Shown here: positions 1-9,147 of the stretch, one piece after another
How positions within the stretch are numbered: the stretch's first letter is position 1
How the letters are laid out: each line of letters begins with the position of its first letter
Origin: Hibiscus mutabilis
Taxonomy: Eukaryota; Streptophyta; Magnoliopsida; Malvales; Malvaceae
Assembly (NCBI GenBank): GCA_019671005.1
Contig: CM033715.1
Location: 7,130,001-7,194,000, forward strand
DNA length: 64,000 nucleotides
Reading direction: 5' to 3'
Position numbers and translations under genes: made by a program
The notes under the pieces: generated by a model
What the model was told of the DNA's origin: nothing
Database searches by the model: none
The model's input: only the letters and a program-made list of their open reading frames with translations

Positions 1-295
1 AGGGCATATCGATACGGGTTAACCAATTTTCAAAATTTGGTGATTCCAACAACTGACAAGGTAACGATAATAAAATTAAATGCAAAGAATTGAAAATCTT
101 AACACCCCGTATCGATACGGAGAAGGTCGTATTGATACTCATAACCAAGAATACAAACCCAGATGAAGGTTGTATTGATACAGGGACAACCGTATTAGAA
201 CGTTTTTGTGATTAAGATTCTAGAAGTGAAAAATCGTATCGATGCGCTAAGAGCTGTATCGATATGCTTGGGCATATTTGGTTAATTTGAGTATC
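1..295. repeat. GTATCGATAC-rich retrotransposon remnant
   Basis: This stretch has no coding frame. It carries at least six exact or near copies of the 10-bp palindrome GTATCGATAC (near 7, 108, 129, 173, 237 and 255). Its first 120 bases match the reverse complement of about 61721-61842 with only scattered differences. The same palindrome also occurs in the LTR of the neighbouring element (around 3655 and 3768). I infer an old LTR or internal fragment of a Ty3-type retrotransposon that extends off the left edge and was later hit by the chromovirus starting at 301. The family cannot be named from sequence alone. Confidence 0.55.
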
Positions 296-300
296 AAAAC

Positions 301-3300
301 TGTAATTCCTTAGTTTTGGGCCTAGGGGTTTTTGGGTTGGTTTGAGGGTGCAATGGACTGAAATTAGGGATTCGAGTCGGTTTTGGGATAAAATCAGGAT
401 TAAATATTTTAGAAGGTGATAAAAATATAGGAAAATGTTCTAAAATCCTTTTTAAATATATAAAAGGTTTTGGAGATGTCAATTTTGGAAAATGGTAATT
501 GGAATTCGGACATTTTGGTTTAGTGACCAAAATGTCAATTTTGTAAAAACTTTTTAGTGACTGTTTTGTAAAAAGATTGGAACTTTGAATCTTCAAGAAG
601 CTAATTACCCAAAAGTCTAAAATCAGACTTTATCCCTTAATTGGTTTATTTTAAAAAGGTTTTGTAAAAATATAATTAGCTTGGGGATAATTAATTGGTG
701 GTTAATTCTTTAAAACAAAATTTACGTAACTATTTTTCTCTCTAAAGTTTTCTCTCAAATTCTCTTCAGCCAAACATCATTTTCTTCTTCAAAATCTTCA
801 GGTAATCTCTTGATTTAATTGATCTTTAATCTTGTTTTAATCTTATTTTCTTATGTAAATCTATCCAATTAAGAGGAAATCATCCATTAGAGGTAAGGTT
901 TCGTTCTTCTCCTCTAATGAAAGGTTATTTATTGAAAATCTCAAGTTCTTGATCCTTTATAAATGATTTCTAACGAGTTTTGAAGAATTTAATTTTGGAA
1001 AATTAGTTTAATTAGATTTTACTTGATGAAATTGAGAGATCTTCATTTTGGATCTGTTTTGCTGAGTTTTTGATCAGATTAGAACATAATGACGATGTTC
1101 ATAATGTTAGTAATTTGATTTTAACATTGGAATTTCGAAACTATGTGAATCTCTAATTGTGAATCTCTAATTGTGAAAGTCGATAGTTATGTGTTTTTGA
1201 GGTGTTATGGGTGTTTAATGAATGTTGGAGGTATAAGGGTGATGTTAGGTTATTTTTGGATGTTAATTGATGAGTCAAATCAGTAGGTTTTGGCAGGATT
1301 AAGTTTGGAGGGTGTTTGATGTTGATTTCAGTAATTTTGGAAAGGTTTCGGCTAGAGTTTGAAGTGGATTATTGTGGTTTGTTGTTGTTGGGTTTGTTAA
1401 TGCATTTTAATGCATTAAATCATCTGTTTTGTGTGGCAAAAATTAGGGGAGGTTTATTCTCAAGCTTGAAGCGTCGCTTCAGAAGATTTAGAGGTGTGTT
1501 GCGCATCAGCAAGCGAGGCGTTGCATTATCGGTGAGTGAGAATGTGGGTTACAGCTTTAAAATGGTTTGAAGGTTGTTTTAGGAGTTTAAATTAAGCTTG
1601 AAATGCTAGTTTAAACTCAGAAGTAAGTAAAATGAGATTTCTCCCTCAGACGTGGTTTATAAATAGTTTTATGCACTTGTTTGATTTACATGGTACCTAT
1701 TGTTAAAGCATGTTTTTAAGTATGTTGTCTACTGTTTTTGATTATATATTGATGATGGATGCATTGCTAAATGATCCATGTAAGTATGGTTTATACTTGT
1801 GGAAACATGGTTTGATGCTTGAGTTTGGTTTGGTAAGTTGCTTTAAAAATAGTGAGATAAATGGTTAATTGTGAATTATATTGGCAAGTAATGTGGTTTA
1901 AAATGTTGTCGGATATAGTTAGCATGCTATAGGATTGAGTGCACTATAAATAAGTCACCTTGGATGTCGATGAGGGTTGGTGTCCCGTGTGCTCCCGTTA
2001 GTGGATTAAGCATCTAACCGGTGTTTGAGGTTGGTTTCCTCATGGATTGTGATTGTACCTGATTGTTATCGTTTCGCGATTGTGATTTTATCGTTATTCC
2101 AGTTGAGATGGCTTGAAGTGTTATAAGAACAATTGTTGAATCCGTGTATCCGATGAATTATTTTGGAAATGGAACTTGGTTAATGATCACTTGGAAGCCA
2201 ATATAATTGTTGATGTATCATGTGATTTATACATGTTAACTCTTTAAGCTTTGTATATGGTTGATATGCATGGGAAGGCTTAAATTGAGGTTAGCAATGG
2301 GATTTGCTATTGGTTAATGATACATGTTGCATATGGTCTAATATGCTGGTTTTTGAAAGAATTAAGTGCATGGTTTTCAAGGCATGATGGTTTAAATGAG
2401 GATTTAAATGTGGTTTGGAATGAGATTTCAGTGCGGTTTTGAAACCGGTTTTAAATGCATTGATTATGTGTTGATGTTGAGTAGGGGTGTTCGAAAATTA
2501 CCCGACCGGGCTGGGTACCCAACCCAGGATTTTTCTCGAGTAGTTGGGTCGGGTTTGGGCTGATTTTTGATAACCGGGTACTTGACCCGATAGTTTTAAT
2601 ATATTTATTTTTTAGTTTTAAATTATATTTTTATTTTAGGTTCCTTAATATTTTTACCTAAAACTAAATTTAAATCTCTAAATTTTTTCTATTTTTGTAT
2701 TATGTACTTTAAAGTTTTAAATTTTCCAAGTATTTTTTATTAAATAGAGATGTATTATATTCTCATATCAGGATTTGAAAGAAAAAATAAGATTAATATT
2801 TTTAATGTCTTTTTGGTGATAAACTTTAATATATATATATATCCAAATATTTCATTTTAAAACTAACTACAAATCACTAATTTTTGTGTTTGGATCATGT
2901 ATTTTGAAGTTTTAAATTTTATGTGTTTACAATGTGATATTTTAAAAAAATTGATTTAAAAAAATAAAAAAAATATATATGAATCGGGTACCCGTTACTC
3001 GATTACTCGGGTACCCAGGTTTCATAGGTACCCGAGTAGCGGGTACCCAGAAAAAGCAGGCTAGGACACGGATCGGTAAAGGAGGTACCCAGATGAACTG
3101 AGTACCCGAAATCGGGTACCCAAAAATCGAGTACCCGACAATGAACATCCCTATTGTTGAGCATTCCTCACTAAGCCTAGTGTGCTTATGCTCTCTTTGT
3201 CCATAAATGCAAAGAAATAAAGTGAAGACAGCAAGGGAGCAAGGTAGACCAAGGACTTCGACATTTGAAAGTATGTTTTTTAAAGATAGACTATGCGTAA

Positions 3301-4248
3301 TAATGGCAATAGGGGTTTTCCGTTGTTGTTTTGGGAGGTGTTGTTGAACTCCCTGTTTGATTATGTTTGAGTTGTTGTTTTTGACTTGTAAATGGCCTCT
3401 AATGGTTTGTTTTTGCTTGGGTTTGGTTTTGGATTTTTGCTTGGCTTGGTTTATAGGAAGCATGACTATAGATTACCATTTGAAGCATGATGCTATGAAC
3501 TGATATTAATTATGGTATGTTTTGTTGAGGATCGGTCATTGAATTTGTTAGACATGTCTTAGAAGCTCGATTAAGTGGTTTGGTTTGCTTTAAAGTGTGT
3601 TAAACCAGCAAAATTGGGCATTTCGGGCTCAGGCGTATTGGTACGCGGCCCATCGTATCGATACGGGTAAGCCAAACTAGGCTTAGCATTTCAGTACGCG
3701 GGGTCCTATTTTGGTACGTGTCATGTGCAAATGGCCAGGTGATTCGGTACGCGAGGCTGTATCGATACAGTTTTTTACTACTAGAATCTGAGGGTTTTGA
3801 AATAACAAAAGTGTACCGATACAACTAGCCGTTTATTCGGTTATTTGGAATATTTTAAGGTTCCATTTTCTTACGTTTTAGTCCCTAAAAGTTGTGGTTG
3901 CAATTGTATGAGTTTGGGTGATCAAATTTAGTTAAATTTTGACATGTATGCATGAAACTTGACTAATTGAATATGGTAACCTTAAAATGGGTTAAGTCCC
4001 TATAGTTTTCTAGAATTGTAATTTGGTCCCTAAATTGTAATTATGAACAATCAGATGTCGAATCGATACCCGATTGAGTTGAGCTTTCACCCGCTGTGAG
4101 TTTGAACACATCAGATAATAATATGCATCTAGATAAGATAAAAAGGAAAAAGGGACATATTTTGAGTACCTTCTCATGGTTTACTTCGGTAAACTTAATA
4201 TAGCTCGTCCAGTTCGATCTTGCGACTAGGCCGGATCAAGGTATTATA
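301..4248 (+). repeat. 5' LTR of chromovirus 1, enlarged by a hAT insertion
   Basis: This copy matches 9148-12073 along its length. It is about 1 kb longer for two visible reasons. A 672-bp hAT-type element sits at 2482-3153 and is absent from the other LTR. About 350-390 bp (roughly 3705-4095) are missing from the 3' copy. The left boundary is supported by TGTAAT next to the target duplication. The right boundary is a few bases uncertain because the expected GTTACA end has decayed to something like GTATTATA. The LTR includes GTATCGATAC palindromes near 3655 and 3768. Confidence 0.88.
2482..3153. mobile_element. Non-autonomous hAT-type element inside the LTR
   Basis: The element begins TAGGGGTGTTC and ends GAACATCCCTA, an 11-bp terminal inverted repeat with one mismatch. 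It is flanked by an 8-bp duplication ATGTTGAG / TTGTTGAG (7 of 8 match). Eight-bp duplications and (C/T)AGGG termini are the hallmark of hAT transposons. The subterminal regions on both sides are crowded with GGGTACCC-like motifs. There is no transposase. It is absent from the matching place in the 3' LTR (about 11360), so it arrived after the retrotransposon did. Confidence 0.85.
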
Positions 4249-4253
4249 TTTAG

Positions 4254-4269
4254 TGGTATTAGAGCCAGG
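4254..4269 (+). other. Primer-binding site, initiator-Met type
   Basis: The sequence TGGTATTAGAGCCAGG lies a few bases after the 5' LTR. It differs by one base from the TGGTATCAGAGC core complementary to the 3' end of plant initiator tRNA-Met, which primes minus-strand DNA synthesis in most plant LTR retrotransposons. Confidence 0.85.
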
Positions 4270-4686
4270 TTTGTGATAATTGGGATGTCAATAAGCTATT
4301 GTAACGTTTTTGTGAGTCATAATTTGTTGTTTTCTATACACAATAATTGTGATATGTATATTATATGCTTTATGCCATATTATGGGGAAAGTTCGAGAAA
4401 CCCATTACCTAATTACTATAGTCTGAGATGTTTTGATTTGAAATGGAAGTCTTGGATACTTGTTTGGAGCTGGCTGGATTGTTTTGTTTTGATGTATTAT
4501 CATACCTTAGATATTTTAGCACGATAGGACCAATGAGAGAGTTGTGATCTAGTGTGATTGTTGTTGTCATTGGGTAGAGAGATCAGGAGAATATTGTTCC
4601 TCCTAGAGGATACCATCCTCTCCGTCTCCTTCACCTGAGAATGTGGAGCAAGTGCCATATGAGCCAGCTGGCCAGTGTTAGCCGAC

Positions 4687-5640
4687 ATGGCGCCATTGAT
4701 ACAGACGATGACTGAAGCTTTTCAGGCTGCTATTATTGGAGTGCATGTACATGCACCAACTGCTGTGCAAACAAGTTTACCTTTAGAGCATCTGCGTAGT
4801 TTAGGCAATACTGAGTATCGTGGTTTGTTGCCCGAGGCATGGATGGCCAGTACAGTGCAGATTTTGGATAAGATGGAATGTGATAACGGTCGTAAGTTGG
4901 GATGTGTTGTGCCCCTATTGCAGGGAAATGCTTATAGTTGGTGGACGACTATAACAATTGGCATGGAAGCCAATGATGTGAATTGGGATTTTTTCCAGGC
5001 TATTTTTAAGAATAAGTATCTGAGACTTAGATACTTGGATGACATGAAGCGTAAGTTTATGTCTTTGGTTCAAGGCAGCATGACTTTATCATGGAAGCTA
5101 ATAATGTGAATTGGGATTTTTTTCCAACCAATGTATGCCCCTGAGTTGGTGCCAGATGATAGGAATCGTTGTGATTGTTTTTGTTATGGTTTGGTACAAG
5201 ATGTGAAGGCATACATGTTGGCCTCTGACTACATAGATTTCGACGTATTGGTGACACGAGGGAAGAACATTGAGCAGAACTTTGGTTCATCTTCCCGTGT
5301 GAGTGGTTCTGGCTTGGGTAACCGAGTTGCAAACTCTAGCTACAGTGATGGTTAGCATAAGAGGCAGCATGACAGGAGGTATCGTCAGGATGTGAGGCAT
5401 GGCGGAGGTAATGCTGGGTGCGGACCGATTGGTTAGGGTACCCAGGCTAGAGTGAATTTTAACACATGTTGGGTGTGTGGGTCTCAAGAGAATTTGAGGC
5501 AAGATTGTCCATGTTTGGCCCGTGAGGGAAAAACTCTTGGTATTATGGGTGCTAATGCCTGTTGGAGTTACAGATCGAGTGATCACCTAAGACACGATTC
5601 TTTGTTATTGGCTGGTAGTGATTAGGCTAGGGCACCTGCA
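4687..5640 (+). pseudogene. Gag relic of chromovirus 1
   Basis: From the ATG at 4687 the frame encodes a capsid-like segment. It includes a tryptophan pair (AYSWWTT) and the block WDFFQAIFKNKYL, both typical of Ty3 Gag of this lineage, where Gag forms the virus-like particle. The frame breaks near 5106. There, about 35 bp resembling 4963-4997 is repeated at 5091-5126 in place of the expected coding sequence. A decayed zinc-knuckle region follows (CWVCGSQ...LRQDC near 5470-5510), with in-frame stops around 5355 and 5437. No functional Gag can be made. Confidence 0.85.
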
Positions 5641-5706
5641 GTTACACCACAGCGAGGCTAAAGTCGTGGCCAATGACAGTTTCAGCATTAGGACGAGGGT
5701 CTGAGG

Positions 5707-6413
5707 ATGGTAGCTCATGCTGTTGCGATTCAACCTGAGGGTGGTGGTCCCGCGAGGGTGTATGCACATCGCGAGGGACATAACAAAACCAATGTGATTG
5801 CAGGTACATTTACTTTTCAGTTATTTCCATTGTTTCTTCGATTGATTCTGGTTCTATGCATTCATATATCTCGCGTGAGCATGCATATTTGCTTATTTCC
5901 TGTCGAGGTGTTAGATGTTGGAATGCAAGTAACAAGTTCTTTTGGTGAAACGATTGTTACAAGAAGGATGTTTAAGAGATGTCTTTTGACTGTTCAAGGT
6001 CATGTGTTTGCGGTTGATTTGATGGAGTTGTTGTTTCATAGTTTTGGTGTAATCCTAGTATGGATTGGTTGTCCGAACATATGGTAATGGTTGATTTTAG
6101 AACCAAGCAAGTTACCTTGAAACATGTTGATGATTATGAAGTGGTAATCATGGGCGAGAATGTTAAGTTCTTGTCTAATGTTGTTTCGACTCTAGAAGCG
6201 AGTCAGTTGATGGATTCTAGATGTGAGGCTTTCTTGGCCTATGTTATGAATCTGAGATCGAAAGAGGTGCGTGTTCAAGACATACGTACGGTATGTGAGT
6301 TTCTGGGTGTTTTTCTAGAAGAGTTGTCTGGTTTGCCGCTGAATAGAGAGGTTGAGTTTGGCACTGAGTTGTATGAGAATACAACTTCGGTGTCTATTGC
6401 TCCTATTGTATGA
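5707..6413 (+). pseudogene. Aspartic protease region of chromovirus 1, shifted
   Basis: This segment lies between the zinc knuckle and the reverse transcriptase. The protease signature (DSGSMHSYIS) is readable around 5845-5880, but in a different frame from the open reading frame that starts at 5707, so at least one indel lies upstream. The following part (6060-6413) has the protease-RT linker features of plant chromoviruses, including a LSGLP motif just before the polymerase. Retropepsin would cut the Gag-Pol polyprotein; here it cannot be expressed. Confidence 0.75.
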
Positions 6414-6419
6414 CTCCAA

Positions 6420-7230
6420 AAGAGTTGAAAGAGTTGAAGATGCAACTTCAGGAGTTGCTTGATTGAGGGTTTATTATGCCTAGTATTTTGCCTTGGGATG
6501 CGACGGTGTTATTTGTGAAAAAATAGGATGGCACGATGCAGATGTGCATTGATTATCGACAACTAAATAAGTTGACGGTTAAGAATAAGTATCTTTTGCC
6601 AAAGATTGATGATTTGTTTGATCATTTTTAAGGTTCTTCGGTGTTCTCTAAGATTGATTTGAGGTCGAGGTACTATCAGTTGAAGGTGAAATATGTGGAT
6701 ATGCCTAAGATAGCTTTTCGTACGAGGTACGAGCATTATGAGTTTTTAGTGATGTCGTTTGGTTTGTCTAATGCCTTTGTTTTATTAATGGATATGATGA
6801 ATCCGGTGTTCCATAAGTTTTTGGATCAGTTTATGGTTGTTTCCATCGATGATGTTCTTGTGTACTCTCGTACCGAGGAGGATCATGATTGACATTTACG
6901 AATTGTGCTTCAGGCATTGTTGGATAATCAGTTGTATGTAAGTTGAGAAAGTGTGAGTTTTGGCTTAGAGAAGTTTTTTTTCCTTGGACATGTGGTGTCG
7001 ACCGAAGGGATTTGGGTTGATCCTCGTAAGATTGAGGCGGTGATGAATTGGAAGTCACCTAAGTCTATTCGGGAGGTTCGTAGTTTCCTTGGTTTAGCGG
7101 GGTACTACCGTAGGTTTGTGGATGGTTTTTCAAAGGTTGCTGCTCCTTTGACTAAGTTTTTGCAAAAGAATGTTCGTTTTGAGTGGACAGAAGAAAGACA
7201 ACAAACTTTTTAAAAGTTGAATGAAGCTTT
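6420..7230 (+). pseudogene. Reverse transcriptase of chromovirus 1
   Basis: The polymerase fingers and palm are clear. CIDYRQLNKLTVKN is at 6546-6590, FSKIDLRSRYYQLK at 6643-6690, FGLSNAF near 6756, and the catalytic SIDDVLVYS at about 6840-6868, with Phe replaced by Ser before the Asp pair. FLGLAGYYRRFV near 7085 marks the connection region. Stops at about 6525, 6631, 6890 and 7211 and a frame change around 6940 break the frame. Several of the stops are TAG or TGA, as expected after C-to-T decay of CAG or CGA codons. Confidence 0.92.
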
Positions 7231-7630
7231 GACGTGAGCCCCTATCTTGATTCAACCTGAGTCGAGTAATGAGTTTGTTGTTTATAGTGATGCGTCATGC
7301 ATTGGGTTGGGTTGTCTGTTGATGCAAGAAGGCAAATTTGTGGCTTATGCATCTAGGCAATTGAAGGTTCACAAGAGCAATTACCTTACCCATTATCTTG
7401 ATCTTGTCGCGGTTATGTTTGCTTTAAAAATGTGAAGGCATTATCTTTATGGTGAGAAGTGTGTTATGTACACGGATCACAAGAGTATGAAATATTTGAT
7501 GACTCAAAAGGATTTGAATCTTAGGCAACGTAGATGGTTGGAGTTTCTTAAGGATTATGATTTGATGATTTAGTATCATCTGGGTAAGGCTAATGTTGTA
7601 GCCGATGCATTGAGTAGGAAGGTTACAGAA
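7231..7630 (+). pseudogene. RNase H domain of chromovirus 1
   Basis: The block VVYSDASCIGLGCLL (about 7268-7320) carries the first catalytic Asp, and YTDHKSMKYL near 7468 carries another. The middle acidic position reads HYLDLVAVMFALK, where the family has Glu rather than Asp. The domain would degrade the RNA strand of the RNA-DNA hybrid. It is cut by a TGA at about 7433 and a TAG at about 7571. The frame closes with VVADALSRKV, the usual end of the domain before the integrase linker. Confidence 0.88.
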
Positions 7631-7849
7631 GAGTTGTGGGCGATGTTTGCGCGGTTGAGTGTGACGCGAGATGGAGGTTTGTTGGCTGAGTTGCAAGTGA
7701 AACCATCTTTTTCACAGTTGATTAAAGAGAAGAAACCTTATGATGATGCATTGGTACCGCATGTTAAAGACATCATGGATGGAAACTCGACATATTTTCA
7801 TTTTAATGATGATAGGGTGTTATGTTTTAAAGATCAAATAGTATGATAG

Positions 7850-8620
7850 TGAGTTGAGGTGTATAATTTTGATCGAGGCTCATGCTAGTCCTTTTGACAT
7901 GTATCCCGATAGTACTAAGATGTATCAAGGGTTGAAGGGAGAGTACTATTGGGTTGGTTTGAAGAAAGATTTGGCTGATTTGGTTGCTAAGTGTTTGGTG
8001 TGTCAGCGTGTTAAGGCTGAGCATCAGTATCTTTCTGATTTGTTACAACCGTTGAAGATACCAGAATTGAAGTGGGAGAAAATCACCATGGATTTTGTGT
8101 CGGGGTTACCAGTGACACCGACTAAAAAGGATTTCATTTGGGTGATAGTTGATCGGTTTAGGGTGCATATGATGTATACCTTAGATAGGTTGGCGGATTT
8201 GTACATTGCTGAGATTGTGCGCTTGCATGGTGTGCCTAAATCCATAGTTTCAGATAGATATCTAAGGTTTACAACAAGGTTTTGGGAGTGTTTGCATCGA
8301 GATTTGGGTACACGGTTGAATTTTAGTACTTCGTATCATCCCCAAACGGATGGTCAGTCTGAACGTGTGATCTAGGTTTTGGAGGATATGTTGAGATGTT
8401 GTATCATTGAGCTCTAAGGAACCTAGGAAAGACAGTTACCCTTGGTGGAGTTTGCCTATAATAACAGCTATCAAGCGAGTATACATATGGCATCATATGA
8501 AGCTTTGTATGGTAGGAAGTGTCGTACGCCTTTGTGTTGGGTTGAGGCAGGGAAAAGTATGTTTCTTTTGCGGATGTGCTAAAGGATACAAATGAGAAGG
8601 TGAAGCTCATTTGCTATCTT
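7850..8620 (+). pseudogene. Integrase core of chromovirus 1
   Basis: The zinc-binding CLVCQ pair is at about 7993. The catalytic triad residues are still visible in TMDFVSGLP (8088), IVSDRYLRF (8245) and HPQTDGQSE (8338). The usual SDRDPRF is changed to SDRYLRF. A TAG at about 8373 ends the frame shortly after the catalytic Glu, and a shift follows near 8410. Intact integrase would insert the cDNA into host chromatin. Confidence 0.9.
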
Positions 8621-8659
8621 TTGAAAGCGGATTCGAATCGTTAGAAATCCTATGCTGAT

Positions 8660-9110
8660 TTGAAGCGTAGAGAGATTGAGTATACGGTTGGTGACCGCGT
8701 GTTCTTGAGGTTTCACCTTGGAAAAAAGTTGATGAGATTTGGTAAGAAAGGCAAGTTGATTCCGAGGTTCATTAGACCGTATGAAGTGGTGGAGCGTGTG
8801 GGTTATGTTGCTTACCGTTTAAGGTTGCCTCCCGAGTTGGAGAAGATACATGATGTTTTCCAAGTGTTCATGCTTCGGAGGTATAGATCAGATCCGTTGC
8901 ATGTGTTGCCCGTTGAGGAAGTTGAGTTGAATCTATATTTGTCTTATGATGAAGAACCAGTGAAGATCTGGATATGGACAACAAGGTTCTTCGGGGGTAA
9001 GACCATAGAGTTGGTCAAAGTGTTGTGGCAACATCGAGGTGTTGAGGAAGCCACGTAGGAAAGGAAATATGATATGAAGAAACAGTTTCTTTACCTTTTT
9101 CCACCAGGTA
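8660..9110 (+). pseudogene. Integrase C-terminus with chromodomain-like end, chromovirus 1
   Basis: The GPY/F-type module is recognisable: VGDRVFLR at 8688, RFIRPYEVVERVG near 8764, and HDVFQVFMLRRY where the family has HNVFHVSMLRRY. The end VKVLWQHRGVEEATXE (X is a TAG at 9056) matches the C-terminal chromodomain-like block of Tekay-type chromoviruses. That block is thought to steer insertion to heterochromatin. The purine-rich tract follows about 25 bp downstream. Confidence 0.85.
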
Positions 9111-9133
9111 AAATTTCGAGAACAAAATTTCCT

Positions 9134-9147
9134 AAGTGGGGGAGAGT
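9134..9147 (+). other. Polypurine tract of chromovirus 1
   Basis: The purine-rich run AAGTGGGGGAGAG lies directly before the TGTAACG start of the 3' LTR. It is the expected plus-strand priming site. Confidence 0.8.

Noticed and set aside
2942..3463. 173-aa minus-strand open frame
   Set aside because: It spans the hAT-type element and the LTR, is rich in tandem GTACCC-derived residues and has no known domain. It is explained by the repeats.
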